Positions 1-8,243 are shown, numbered from the stretch's first letter. The stretch: 64,000 nucleotides of DNA from JAVKFY01 sp040223615 (GCA_040223615.1 JAVKFY010000052.1:1-64000), one strand, 5' to 3'. The notes: generated by a model not told the origin, from the letters alone. Numbers and translations: made by a program.

Positions 1-398
1 CCCTTCTTGGCATGGCTGCCGGCGACCTGGAACGGCTTGGTCACGTCCAGGCTGCCCGACTTGCACGGGTTGCAGCCCTTCTTGGCGCCACAGGGGTTGC
101 AGCCCTTCTTGGCCGCGCAGGGGTTGCAGCCCTTCGCCGCACACGGGTTGCAGCCCTTGGCGGCGCAAGGGTTACAGCCCTTCTTGGCCGCGCACGGGTT
201 GCAGCCCTTGGCGTGGCTGCCGGCGACGCGCATCGGCTCGGCGGCCGGCTTCGAGATCGCCGCCGGGTTGGCCCGTTCGCCGGACGGCGGGGTGGCGGCG
301 GTCGCCGCGCCGGCCAGCGCCACGGCGCTACCGGCGGCGAAGCCAACGCCCAGCAGGAATTTCGTGCTGGAGAGCAGTTTCGAACGATGAGAGCGCAA
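1..398 (-). CDS. Secreted cysteine-rich CNPC-repeat protein (5' part, runs off left edge)
   Basis: The first 132 codons are visible; the C-terminus lies outside the window. I chose a TTG start at 398 because a strong AGGAGG sits 8 bases upstream and no ATG fits. Residues 1-35 look like a signal peptide: basic MRSHRSK, then a hydrophobic stretch ending in Ala-rich sequence. A Pro/Ala linker leads to residues 65-112, which hold six GCNPC units separated by AA(K)K spacers, giving 12 cysteines in 47 residues. The phrase VAGSHAK precedes the repeats (58-64) and returns after them (125-131), so a second block probably continues past the edge. Cysteine pairs at this density suggest metal binding, redox buffering or a modified peptide, but I do not recognise a characterised family. 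The divergent neighbour starts at 579. Confidence 0.8.
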   Translation of the reverse strand, partial: MRSHRSKLLSSTKFLLGVGFAAGSAVALAGAATAATPPSGERANPAAISKPAAEPMRVAGSHAKGCNPCAAKKGCNPCAAKGCNPCAAKGCNPCAAKKGCNPCGAKKGCNPCKSGSLDVTKPFQVAGSHAKK

Positions 399-578
399 GA
401 CTGAGGCCTCCTGTTGGATGGATAAATTGTTGTTGCGTAGCTCACTTGTCGCAGGCGGCCCTGCCCGCCGCCACTCACGTTGCCTCAAACGGTTGTGATA
501 GCCGCGCGATCAAGCGCCGCCCGGGGATTGATGGCGGGCTCAACGACCCCACATCGGATGCGCTACAATGGAGCCGGC

Positions 579-1304
579 ATGAACGACAGCACGACCGCAT
601 TTCGCTTCGAGGACCTGCCGGTCGAGCGGTTGCAATCGATGGCGGCCGCCGGCGACGAGGTGCGCGAGTGCTATCGCGTGCTGGAGAAAACCGATGCCAA
701 CGTGGTCGGCGAGATCCTGAAGGGCCAGGGCACCTTCTACGAGTGGGACCACTACCCGGAAGGTGACGTCTTCGACGCCGAGACCGACAGCCAATACTAC
801 TACCACGCGCACCGCGGCGCGACCGGCGAGCATGGCCATTTCCACCTGTTCCTGCGTCCCGACGGCATGCCCAAGGGGATCTCGCCGATGCCGTGGGAGA
901 CCACCGAGGAGTGGCCGGCGAAGGACGACATGATCGCCCATCTCGGCGCCATCTCGATGGAGAAGAGCGGCTACCCGACGCACCTGTTCACCACCAACCG
1001 CTGGGTCACCGGCGAGACCTGGTACACCGCCGACGACATCGTGGCGATGCTGGACCACTACAAGATGGACCACGCCTATCCGTCGTGGCCGACCAACCGC
1101 TGGATCACCGCCATGGTGGCGTTGTTCCAGCCGCAGCTCGCGATCCTGATGCGCAAGCGCGACCGCGCCATCGCCGACTGGCGCGCCAAGCACGACGGCG
1201 ACGTGCTGGAGGACCGCGACCTGGAAATCACCTCGATCATGCCGATCAACGTCAACCACCAGATCAAGCAGGTCGCCAGGGCGCTGAAGCGCCTGGCCGC
1301 CTGA
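579..1304 (+). CDS. Conserved hypothetical protein (DUF6969-like)
   Basis: A 241-residue soluble protein with no signal peptide or membrane segment. I start it at the ATG at 579 (MNDSTTAFRFEDLP), preceded by GGAG; an upstream in-frame start at 480 would add unconvincing sequence. It begins with a helical segment containing ECYRVLEK and then has an aromatic- and His-rich core (YEWDHYPEGDVFD, then YYYHAHR and GEHGHFHLF near residues 60-100). The conserved His/Asp cluster could bind metal. I recall this pattern from an uncharacterised proteobacterial family, probably DUF6969, but could not check it. It ends 14 bases before msrB and may be co-transcribed with it. Function unknown. Confidence 0.75.
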   Translation: MNDSTTAFRFEDLPVERLQSMAAAGDEVRECYRVLEKTDANVVGEILKGQGTFYEWDHYPEGDVFDAETDSQYYYHAHRGATGEHGHFHLFLRPDGMPKGISPMPWETTEEWPAKDDMIAHLGAISMEKSGYPTHLFTTNRWVTGETWYTADDIVAMLDHYKMDHAYPSWPTNRWITAMVALFQPQLAILMRKRDRAIADWRAKHDGDVLEDRDLEITSIMPINVNHQIKQVARALKRLAA

Positions 1305-1318
1305 ACCGAGGAGCGAAG

Positions 1319-1705
1319 ATGAGCAAGCCGACCGACGACGACCTGCGCAAGAAGCTGACGCCCGAGCAGTATCATGTGACCCAGGAGCACGGCACCGAGC
1401 GTGCCTTCACCGGCATCTACTGGGACACCAAGACCGACGGCACCTATCGCTGCGTCTGTTGCGACGCCGAGCTGTTCTCGTCGGAGACCAAGTTCGACAG
1501 CGGCACCGGCTGGCCATCCTTCTGGGCGCCGATGGCCGACGAACGGGTCAAGCTGCACGAGGATCGCAGCTTCGGCATGACCCGCACCGAGGTGCTGTGC
1601 GCGAACTGCGACGCGCATCTCGGCCACCTGTTCCCCGACGGGCCGGCGCCGACCGGCGCGCGCTTCTGCATGAACTCGGCGTCGCTGAAGCTCGATCCCG
1701 AATGA
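1319..1705 (+). CDS. msrB: Peptide-methionine (R)-S-oxide reductase
   Basis: Reduces the R epimer of methionine sulfoxide in proteins, a cytoplasmic repair enzyme. The 128-residue length is normal for stand-alone MsrB. Two zinc-binding CxxC pairs are visible at 45-48 (CVCC) and 94-97 (CANC), and the catalytic cysteine is C117 in RFCMNS. The substrate-pocket segment SGTGWPSFW lies at 61-69. The start at 1319 has GAGGAG about 5 bases upstream. The stop codon overlaps the first copy of a 21-bp direct repeat (1703-1753). No fused MsrA domain is present. Confidence 0.97.
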   Translation: MSKPTDDDLRKKLTPEQYHVTQEHGTERAFTGIYWDTKTDGTYRCVCCDAELFSSETKFDSGTGWPSFWAPMADERVKLHEDRSFGMTRTEVLCANCDAHLGHLFPDGPAPTGARFCMNSASLKLDPE

Positions 1706-1753
1706 GCGCGCAACAGCACGCTCGAAATCAATTGAGCGCGCAACAGCACGCTC
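1703..1753. repeat. Direct repeat, two 21-bp copies with 30-bp period
   Basis: TGAGCGCGCAACAGCACGCTC occurs at 1703-1723 and again, identical, at 1733-1753, separated by 9 bases. The first copy includes the msrB stop codon. The second lies just upstream of the HAD hydrolase gene. Confidence 0.9.
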
Positions 1754-1790
1754 ATGATCATAAGTGGGCCGTGTCCTGCTGGGCACGGCC

Positions 1791-2441
1791 GTGAGTCGCG
1801 ACATCCGGGCCGTCCTGTGGGACTTCGGCGGCGTCATCCTGTCCAGCCCGTTCGAAGCCTTCAACCGCTACGAGGCCGAACGCGGGCTGCCGCGCGACTT
1901 CATCCGGACCGTCAACACCCATGACCCCGACGGCAACGCCTGGGCCCGGCTGGAGCGTTCCGACGTCTCCATCGACGAGTTCGACGCGCTGTTCCGCGAG
2001 GAGTCGGCGGCGCTCGGCCACGCCGTCGACGGCCGTGACGTGCTGGCGCTGCTCTCCGGCGACGTCCGCCCGAAGATGGTCGCCGCGCTGCGCACGGTCG
2101 CCAGACGCTACAAGACCGCGTGCCTGACCAACAACGTGTTGAGCGGCGCCGGGCCCGGCATGGCGCGCTCGGCCGACAAGGCCGCCGCGATCGCCGACAT
2201 CATGACGATCTTCGATGCCGTGGTGGAAAGCTCCAAGGTCGGCGTGCGCAAGCCGCAGCCGGAGTTCTATCGGATCGCCTGCGAGATGCTCGCCATCGAG
2301 CCGGCCGAGGCGGTGTTCCTCGACGACCTCGGCATCAACCTGAAACCCGCCAAGGCGCTTGGCATGCGCACCATCAAGGTCACCGACCCCGATGCCGCGC
2401 TCGCCGAACTGGAAACCCACCTCGGCATCGACCTGCGCTGA
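1791..2441 (+). CDS. HAD-IA family hydrolase (phosphatase-like)
   Basis: A 216-residue haloacid dehalogenase superfamily enzyme. Motif I is WDFGGVI (nucleophile Asp at about residue 10), motif II is CLTNN, motif III is the Lys in KVGVRKPQPEFY, and motif IV is VFLDDLGINL. The second Asp of the usual DxD motif is Gly, as is common in the epoxide-hydrolase-N-terminal/ACAD10-like subgroup; whether it is a true phosphatase is uncertain. I placed the start at GTG 1791, which puts motif I at the family position. GTG 1764 is an alternative nine codons upstream; neither has a strong ribosome binding site. The physiological substrate is unknown. Confidence 0.88.
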   Translation: MSRDIRAVLWDFGGVILSSPFEAFNRYEAERGLPRDFIRTVNTHDPDGNAWARLERSDVSIDEFDALFREESAALGHAVDGRDVLALLSGDVRPKMVAALRTVARRYKTACLTNNVLSGAGPGMARSADKAAAIADIMTIFDAVVESSKVGVRKPQPEFYRIACEMLAIEPAEAVFLDDLGINLKPAKALGMRTIKVTDPDAALAELETHLGIDLR

Positions 2442-2452
2442 GTTGACCGCGT

Positions 2453-2511
2453 CAAGCCCGGCCATGACGGAGAGTTTCTAGCTCGTCATGCCCAGACTTG
2501 ATCCGGGCATC
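2453..2511. repeat. Dispersed paired inverted repeat, copy 1
   Basis: The left arm (2453-2469, ending CATGACG) and right arm (2484-2511, CGTCATGCCCAGACTTGATC then CGGGCATC) are inverted relative to each other around TTTCTAG (2475-2481). The same arms and centre recur at 8163-8243. Related pairs lie at 12865-12946 and 51001-51095. Confidence 0.8.
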
Positions 2512-2546
2512 TCGTCGCCGCGGCGAAATCGCCCTAGCATCAACCG

Positions 2547-4184
2547 ATGACAGACGACATCGACGTTCCGGTGCTGATCGTCGGCGGCGGCGCGGTCGGC
2601 CTGACGCTTGCCATCGACCTGGCATGGCGCGGCGTCGACGTGCTGGTGGTGGAGAGCCGCGCCCGCGACGAACCGCCGCCGCCGAAGTGCAACCACGTCG
2701 CCGCGCGGTCGATGGAGATATTCCGCCGCCTCGGCGTGGCCGGGAAGCTGCGCAACGCCGGCCTGCCGCCGGACTACGCTAACGACATCAGCTACCGCAC
2801 CAGCTTCACCGGCCAGGAGCTGGCCCGCATCCCGATCCCGTGCCGGCGCGACCGCTACCACGCCACCGAAGGCCCCGACACCGGCTGGCCGACGCCGGAG
2901 CCACCGCATCGCATCAACCAGATATTCCTGGAACCGATCCTGTTCGACCATGCCGCGCAACAGCCGCGCCTGACCGTCATCGACCAGGCCACGGTCGAAG
3001 GCTACCGCGTCGACGGCGACCGCGTGCTGGCCACCGCGACCCGTCGCAACGGCACGACGATCCGGATCGCCTGCCAGTATCTGGTCGGCTGCGACGGCGG
3101 CCGTTCCAGCATCCGCCGCCAGATGGGCGCGACGTTCGAGGGCGACGCGGTGGTGCAGCGGGTGCAATCGACCTACATCCGCGCTCCCGGCCTGATCGAG
3201 CGCCAGCACCACGCACCGGCCTGGGCCACCTTCGCGCTGAACCCGGAGCGCGCCGGCAACGTCTACGCCATCGACGGCGCCGAGCGCTGGGTGGTGCACA
3301 ACTACCTGAAGCCGGACGAGCCGGGTTTCGAGGCGGTCGACCGCGACCACGGCATTCGCACCATCCTCGGCGTCGGCGACGATTTCGACTACGAGACCTT
3401 GCTGCACATGGACTGGTTCGGCCGCCGGCTGGTGGCGGACAGGTTTCATGACGGCGGCCGCGTGTTCATCTGCGGCGACGCGGCGCACATCTGGGTGCCG
3501 TATGCCGGCTATGGCATGAACGCCGGCATCGCGGATGCCGCCAACCTGGCCTGGCTGCTGGCCGCGCACCTCGAAGGCTGGGCCCCCGCGGCGATCCTCG
3601 ACGCCTACCAGCGCGAGCGCCACCCGATCACCGAGCAGGTCTCGCACTTCGTGATGAACCACGCCCACGCCATGGCCGGCCAGCGCGGCGCCATCCCCGC
3701 CAACATCGCCGACGACACGCCGGAAGCCAAAGCCGCGCGCCAGGCGCTGGGCCGGAAGGCCTACGACCTCAACGTGCAGCAATATTGCTGTGCCGGGCTG
3801 AACTTCGGCAGCTTCTACGACGCCTCGCCGCTGATCGCCTACGACGGCGCCGAGCACCCCGGCTACACCATGGCCGAGTTCACCGCCTCGACCGTGCCCG
3901 GCTGCCGCCTGCCGCATGTATGGCTGGACGGCGGCCGCAGCTTCTACGACGCGCTCGGCCCCGACTACACGCTGCTCCGGCTCGATCCGACGATCGACGT
4001 AACGCCGATGCTCCAGGCCGCGCGCTCACGTGGCCTCCCACTCGACCTGCTGGATGTGTCGCCGCAAGCGCCCTACGACCGCGCCCTGGTCCTGGCGCGC
4101 CCCGACCAGCACGTCGCCTGGCGTGGCGACCAGCCACCGAATGACCCCCTCGCGCTGGTGGATCGCCTGCGCGGCGCGGCGTAG
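2547..4184 (+). CDS. FAD-dependent class A flavoprotein monooxygenase
   Basis: A 545-residue member of the p-hydroxybenzoate-hydroxylase-like (UbiH/PheA/MhpA) aromatic hydroxylases, which use NAD(P)H and O2 to hydroxylate aromatic rings. The N-terminal FAD-binding GGGAVG is at 13-18, the DG motif appears as GCDGGRS near residue 190, and the second FAD motif is GDAAH near 310, followed by the expected YAGYGMNAGIADA. The C-terminal thioredoxin-like extension of phenol-hydroxylase relatives accounts for the extra length. A small cupin-like gene begins 22 bases downstream behind its own GGGAGGA, suggesting a two-gene catabolic or detoxification unit. The specific substrate cannot be read from sequence. 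Confidence 0.92.
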   Translation: MTDDIDVPVLIVGGGAVGLTLAIDLAWRGVDVLVVESRARDEPPPPKCNHVAARSMEIFRRLGVAGKLRNAGLPPDYANDISYRTSFTGQELARIPIPCRRDRYHATEGPDTGWPTPEPPHRINQIFLEPILFDHAAQQPRLTVIDQATVEGYRVDGDRVLATATRRNGTTIRIACQYLVGCDGGRSSIRRQMGATFEGDAVVQRVQSTYIRAPGLIERQHHAPAWATFALNPERAGNVYAIDGAERWVVHNYLKPDEPGFEAVDRDHGIRTILGVGDDFDYETLLHMDWFGRRLVADRFHDGGRVFICGDAAHIWVPYAGYGMNAGIADAANLAWLLAAHLEGWAPAAILDAYQRERHPITEQVSHFVMNHAHAMAGQRGAIPANIADDTPEAKAARQALGRKAYDLNVQQYCCAGLNFGSFYDASPLIAYDGAEHPGYTMAEFTASTVPGCRLPHVWLDGGRSFYDALGPDYTLLRLDPTIDVTPMLQAARSRGLPLDLLDVSPQAPYDRALVLARPDQHVAWRGDQPPNDPLALVDRLRGAA

Positions 4185-4206
4185 CATGCACGCGGGAGGA
4201 CCAGCC

Positions 4207-4656
4207 ATGAGCGACTACCGTTTCGACGACCGCAATGTCACCTGGCGCCCGTTCCCGGGCTTCGAGGGGCTGTACTACTTCGTCCTGGACGTCGACGACG
4301 ACCGCCAGCTGGTCGACATGCTGATGAAGTTCGATCCACACGCCACCTGCGTGCCGCACCGCCACGTCGGCCCGACCCGCACCCTGGTGATCGACGGCGA
4401 GCACCGGATCATCGAGACCGACGGCGAGACCATCCGCGACCGCCGCCCGGCCGCGACCTTCTCGCGCAACGGCGGCGACGAGACCCACATCGAGGGCGGC
4501 GGCCCGGACGGCGCCGTGATCCTGTTGTCGATGACCGCCGTCGACGGCGTGATCTACGAGATCCTCGACGAGACCGCCTCGAAGATCGACCGCGTCATCA
4601 CGCTCGCCGACTTCAAGCGCGGCCTGGAGAAACAGCGCCGGCAGGCCGCCGCTTGA
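4207..4656 (+). CDS. Cupin-like protein (ChrR/anti-sigma cupin type)
   Basis: A 149-residue single-domain protein. The core H-x2-C-x3-HRHVGPTRTLVIDGEHRI resembles the cupin metal site (HxH...E), followed by a second conserved stretch with DETHIEG. It starts at ATG 4207 with GGGAGGA 6 bases upstream; the longer ORF extending back into the monooxygenase gene is not needed. It probably works with the adjacent monooxygenase, perhaps on the same aromatic substrate, but this is inferred from adjacency only. Confidence 0.75.
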   Translation: MSDYRFDDRNVTWRPFPGFEGLYYFVLDVDDDRQLVDMLMKFDPHATCVPHRHVGPTRTLVIDGEHRIIETDGETIRDRRPAATFSRNGGDETHIEGGGPDGAVILLSMTAVDGVIYEILDETASKIDRVITLADFKRGLEKQRRQAAA

Positions 4657-4706
4657 CGGCATCCTAAAGTTTCGCCGTGATCGCACGAGGCATCACGGAG
4701 CAAGCC

Positions 4707-5042
4707 ATGGCGAAGCCGAAGCGGTCACACGATATCCATATCGAGTTGCCGCCCGGAATCAGCCGGTCGCAGGTCAGATCGGCGGTGGAACGCGCCGCGA
4801 CGGCTGCCGGGCTCTACATCTCACACGTCGGCAGCTACTCGCGGAAGAAGTACCCGAATTCGGTTCACTGGCACTTCAAGCGCGACAAGGCGGAACGCGG
4901 CCTGATCGACGCCACGTTCTGGGACGTCCGGTCGCTTTTCTGGCTCATGATCCGGTTCGCCGAGCCGGACTGGGTGCACGACGCGGTGCCGCGCTTGCGC
5001 AAGGCCCTGGCGCGGGAATTCGCCGCCGCAAAGAGTATCTGA
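4707..5042 (+). CDS. Hypothetical protein
   Basis: A 111-residue basic protein. ATG 4707 is chosen over GTG 4677 because CGGAG lies 6 bases upstream. It reads as an alpha/beta domain (SHDIHIELPPGISRSQVR, then AGLYISHVGSYSRKKYPNSVHWHFKR) with a final helical segment. No catalytic motif, signal peptide or membrane segment is visible. Codon use matches the neighbours, so it is likely a real resident gene, but I do not recognise the family. It converges on the lipoprotein gene with a 4-base gap. Confidence 0.65.
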   Translation: MAKPKRSHDIHIELPPGISRSQVRSAVERAATAAGLYISHVGSYSRKKYPNSVHWHFKRDKAERGLIDATFWDVRSLFWLMIRFAEPDWVHDAVPRLRKALAREFAAAKSI

Positions 5043-5046
5043 CCGC

Positions 5047-5577
5047 CTAGTTCGTCACCTTCCGGAACGCGATGTTCACGCGACCGACCTCGATGCCCCA
5101 GTAGCTGAAGGTGGCCTGGTTCAGCGCCACCTCAGCCCCGGGTTGCAGGTAGATCCAGTCGTCCGCCGTGACCGTCCAGACGTCGTCGTCGACCGGCAGG
5201 TTGAGCTCGTAGCGGAAGCGCACCGCGTTGCCGGCGCGCTCGCCGACCGCGGCGCCGACCACGTCCGGTGCCGTGGCGACATAGCCGTCGTTGGCTCGTT
5301 CGACCGTCCACACGCGCTGCTCGGTCTCGCCGTCGTCATAGGTAAAGTCCTCGGTCAGCACGAGTTTTTCGTTCTCGACCCGCCCGTTCATGACCACGGT
5401 GAACTGCCGCCGGACGGTGCCGAAGCGGTCGGTGAACAGGCCCCAGGCGTGCACCTCGCCGGTGAAATAGTCGATGAAATCGAGCTTCGGGCTGTGATCT
5501 GCGAAGTCGGCGACCTCCGGCTCGTCGCAGGCCGCCAGCGGCAGCAGCGCGAGCAGCACGAGAATGAGTCGTCGCAA
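5047..5577 (-). CDS. DUF3833 family lipoprotein
   Basis: A 176-residue predicted lipoprotein. The start is TTG at 5577: GGAGGAAAG sits 6 bases upstream and translation gives MRRLILVLLALLPLAAC, a signal peptide ending in the lipobox LAAC with Cys17 as the lipidated residue. The GTG at 5601 would place the lipobox too deep. The mature protein shows family landmarks DYFTGEVHAWGLFTDRFG, YDDGETEQRVW and DDWIYLQPG. DUF3833 proteins are periplasm-facing and of unknown function. It is transcribed away from ffh. Confidence 0.88.
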   Translation of the reverse strand: MRRLILVLLALLPLAACDEPEVADFADHSPKLDFIDYFTGEVHAWGLFTDRFGTVRRQFTVVMNGRVENEKLVLTEDFTYDDGETEQRVWTVERANDGYVATAPDVVGAAVGERAGNAVRFRYELNLPVDDDVWTVTADDWIYLQPGAEVALNQATFSYWGIEVGRVNIAFRKVTN

Positions 5578-5744
5578 TGGCTTTCCTCCGGGCGCGGGCA
5601 CGCTTGACTGAGCTGGCCGGTCGCCGTAGAACCCGCCCGCCTGGGTGCCATCGGTGGCGCCCGGCCCTTTTGCGTTGGCTGGCCGTTATATAGGCCGACA
5701 ACCAGGCTACGGCGACCATGTCGCCGAGACCGATACGGAGCGCG

Positions 5745-7112
5745 ATGTTCGAGAGCCTGACAGGCCGGCTGGGCGATGTACTGGGTCGCCTGACCAAGCG
5801 CGGCGTCCTCAACGAGGGCGACGTCGACGTGGCCTTGCGCGAGGCTCGCCTGGCGCTGCTCGAAGCCGACGTGGCGCTGCCGGTGGTGCGCGACTTCGTC
5901 GCCAAGGTGCGCGAGCGCGCGGTCGGCGCGGAGGTGCTGCGCTCGGTCACGCCGGGCCAGATGGTCGTCAAGATCGTCCACGACAACCTGGTGGAGATGC
6001 TGGGTGGCGAGTCGGCGGAGCTGAACCTCGCCTCGGTGCCGCCGGTGCCGGTGCTGATGGTCGGCCTGCAGGGCTCGGGCAAGACCACGACGACGGCGAA
6101 GATCGCCAAGCGGCTTTCCGAGCGCGAGCGCAAGAAGGTCCTGATGGCCTCGCTCGACGTGCGCCGCCCGGCCGCGCAGGAGCAGCTCAAGGTGCTGGGC
6201 GAGCAGGCCGGCGTCGCCACGCTGCCGATCGTCGCCGGGCAGATGCCGGTCGACATCGCCAGGCGTGCGATGCAGGCCGCCAAGCTGCAGGGCTACGATG
6301 TGGTGCTGCTGGACACCGCCGGCCGCCTGCACGTCGACGAGGCGCTGATGGCGGAGATCGCCGCGGTGCGCGACGCGACCCAGCCGACCGAGACGCTGCT
6401 GGTCGCCGACGCGCTGACCGGCCAGGACGCGGTCAACGTCGCCAAGCAGTTCCACGACCGCATCCAGCTTTCCGGCATCGTGCTGACCCGGATCGACGGC
6501 GACGGCCGCGGCGGTGCGGCGCTGTCGATGCGCGCGGTCACCGGCTGCCCGATCAAGCTGCTCGGCGTCGGCGAGAAGCTCGACGAGCTGGAAGGCTTCC
6601 ACCCCGACCGCATCGCCAACCGCATCCTCGGCATGGGCGACGTGGTCTCGCTGGTGGAGAAGGCGGCCGAGAATATCGAGGCCGAGGAAGCCGAACGACT
6701 GGCCAAGAAGGTGCAGAAGGGTCAGTTCGACATGACCGACCTGCTGGGCCAGCTCCGCCAGATCAAGAAGATGGGCGGCCTGGAAGGCCTGATGGGCATG
6801 CTGCCCGGCGTCGGCCAGATGAAGAAGCAGATGGCCGAGGCCAAGATCGACCCCAATCTGGTGCGCCGCCAGGAAGCGATCATCCTGTCGATGACGCAGA
6901 AGGAGCGCGCCGCGCCGAAACTGATCCACGCCAGCCGCAAGAAACGTATCGCGGCCGGCTCCGGCACCTCGGTGCAGGAAGTGAACAAGCTGCTGAAACA
7001 GCATCAGCAGATGGTTGGAATGATGAAAAAGGTCAACAAGATGGGCAAACGCGGCATGATGCGCGGCGGATTGCAGGGCTTGTTGCCGAGCCAAGGACAT
7101 CCAGGAAGGTAA
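5745..7112 (+). CDS. ffh: Signal recognition particle GTPase Ffh
   Basis: The SRP54 homologue that binds 4.5S RNA and delivers nascent membrane proteins to FtsY. The 455 residues comprise the N domain (1-95), the G domain with P-loop GLQGSGKTT at 107-115, LDVRRPAAQEQL and DTAGR, and a methionine-rich M domain (KKMGGLEGLMGMLPGV, then MMKKVNKMGKRGMMRGG). I start it at ATG 5745 (MFESLTGRLGDVL, the usual N-terminus) with CGGAG upstream; ATG 5718 is an alternative. rpsP follows after 7 bases, the standard proteobacterial order. Confidence 0.98.
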   Translation: MFESLTGRLGDVLGRLTKRGVLNEGDVDVALREARLALLEADVALPVVRDFVAKVRERAVGAEVLRSVTPGQMVVKIVHDNLVEMLGGESAELNLASVPPVPVLMVGLQGSGKTTTTAKIAKRLSERERKKVLMASLDVRRPAAQEQLKVLGEQAGVATLPIVAGQMPVDIARRAMQAAKLQGYDVVLLDTAGRLHVDEALMAEIAAVRDATQPTETLLVADALTGQDAVNVAKQFHDRIQLSGIVLTRIDGDGRGGAALSMRAVTGCPIKLLGVGEKLDELEGFHPDRIANRILGMGDVVSLVEKAAENIEAEEAERLAKKVQKGQFDMTDLLGQLRQIKKMGGLEGLMGMLPGVGQMKKQMAEAKIDPNLVRRQEAIILSMTQKERAAPKLIHASRKKRIAAGSGTSVQEVNKLLKQHQQMVGMMKKVNKMGKRGMMRGGLQGLLPSQGHPGR

Positions 7113-7119
7113 GTCGTCA

Positions 7120-7536
7120 ATGTCTCTGAAGATCAGGCTGGCCCGCGGCGGGGCCAAGAAGCGGCCGCACTATCGCATCGTGATCGCCGACTCGCGCTCG
7201 CCGCGCGACGGCCGTTTCATCGAGCGCGTCGGCAGCTACGACCCGCTGCTGCCATCCGACAGCGAACAGCGCCTCGTGCTGAAGGAAGACCGCATCCGCT
7301 ACTGGCTCGACAACGGCGCCATGCCGACCGACCGTGTCGCCCGCTTCCTCGGCAATGCCGAGATCATCCCGATGCCGACCAAGCGCGCGGTGAAGAAGGC
7401 CGAGCCCAAGGCCAAGGCGCAGGAGCGCGCGAAGGAGCGCGAGGAGGCCGCCAAGGCCGCCAAGGAAGCCGCCGAGGCCCCGGCCGAGGCGCCGGCCGAG
7501 GAAGCCGCGACTGAGGAGGCCGGCGCCGAGGCCTGA
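7120..7536 (+). CDS. rpsP: 30S ribosomal protein bS16
   Basis: Small-subunit protein needed for 16S rRNA folding. The N-terminal 80 residues are canonical (MSLKIRLARGGAKKRPHYRI, then GRFIERVGSYDPL and RYWLDNGAMPTDRVA). Residues from about 85 to 138 form an Ala/Glu/Lys-rich tail (EAAKAAKEAAEAPAEAPAEE) that extends bS16 well past the usual 80-90 residues. Such low-complexity tails are frequent on alphaproteobacterial bS16. It lies between ffh and rimM. Confidence 0.98.
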   Translation: MSLKIRLARGGAKKRPHYRIVIADSRSPRDGRFIERVGSYDPLLPSDSEQRLVLKEDRIRYWLDNGAMPTDRVARFLGNAEIIPMPTKRAVKKAEPKAKAQERAKEREEAAKAAKEAAEAPAEAPAEEAATEEAGAEA

Positions 7537-7560
7537 GGCCCCGGCGCGTGAGCGCACCCG

Positions 7561-8073
7561 ATGCCACCCCGCGAACCCGGCGCCCCGGTCCTGCTGGCGG
7601 CGATCGCCGGCGCGCATGGTGTGCGCGGGCTGGTGAAGGTGAAGCCCTTCACCGAGATTCCCGAGAATGTCGCCGCCTACGGCCCGCTTAGCGACGAGGC
7701 CGGGCGGCGCTACGCCCTGACGCTCAAGGGCAAGGCCAAGGGCGACCTGCTGGCCGCCATCGAGGGCGTCAACGACCGCGACGCCGCCCAGGCCCTAAAG
7801 GGCACCCGCCTCTACGTCGACCGCGCCAACCTGCCGCCGGTCGAGGACGACGACGAGTTCTACATGGCCGACCTGATCGGCCTGGAGGCCCAGGCGCCCG
7901 ACGGCCGCGGCCTCGGCCGGGTGATCAACGTCGTCAACCACGGCGCCGGCGACATCCTCGAGATCGAGCCGCGCGGGAGCGCCACGATCCTGGTTCCCTT
8001 CACCAGGGAGGCCGTGCCGGAGGTGGACGTGGCAAATGGCCGCCTCGTGGTGGACTGGCCGGACGATGAGTAG
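7561..8073 (+). CDS. rimM: Ribosome maturation factor RimM
   Basis: Assists assembly of the 30S head domain and binds uS19. The 170 residues comprise an N-terminal RimM barrel (LLAAIAGAHGVRGLVKVKPFT, G and V conserved) and a C-terminal PRC barrel (YMADLIGLEA, then GRVINVVNHGAGDILEI and ILVPFTREAVPEVD). The start is ATG 7561, 24 bases after rpsP. The downstream 270-base gap with a repeat separates it from trmD, so the operon is interrupted more than usual. Confidence 0.97.
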   Translation: MPPREPGAPVLLAAIAGAHGVRGLVKVKPFTEIPENVAAYGPLSDEAGRRYALTLKGKAKGDLLAAIEGVNDRDAAQALKGTRLYVDRANLPPVEDDDEFYMADLIGLEAQAPDGRGLGRVINVVNHGAGDILEIEPRGSATILVPFTREAVPEVDVANGRLVVDWPDDE

Positions 8074-8162
8074 GTTCACGCGGAGACGCGGCGGCGCGGA
8101 GAGCCGCGCTGTCAAGAACGTGCCCGTTCAGCCACGCATCCACGAGCGTCCCGACGCTGAAA

Positions 8163-8243
8163 GCCGGGACAAGTCCGGGCATGACGAAGTTTCTAGGACG
8201 CTGGAAAACCTTGTCATGCCCCGACTTGTTCGGGGTATCCACG
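8163..8243. repeat. Dispersed paired inverted repeat, copy 2
   Basis: The left arm at 8163-8187 (GCCGGGACAAGTCCGGGCAT then GACGA) and right arm at 8211-8243 (TTGTCATGCCCCGACTTGTT then CGGGGTATCC) are inverted around TTTCTAG at 8190-8196, the same arrangement as at 2453-2511. It occupies the middle of the 270-base rimM-trmD gap; I see no gene in the remainder of that gap. Confidence 0.85.

Noticed and set aside
7..404. Plus-strand frames giving GLQPFLAAQ-type repeats
   Set aside because: They are the antisense of the CNPC-repeat gene, which has a signal peptide, a strong ribosome binding site and biologically sensible cysteine repeats.
5645..7129. Long plus-strand frame overlapping ffh
   Set aside because: Antisense-like Arg/Ala composition; ffh in another frame has complete SRP GTPase motifs.
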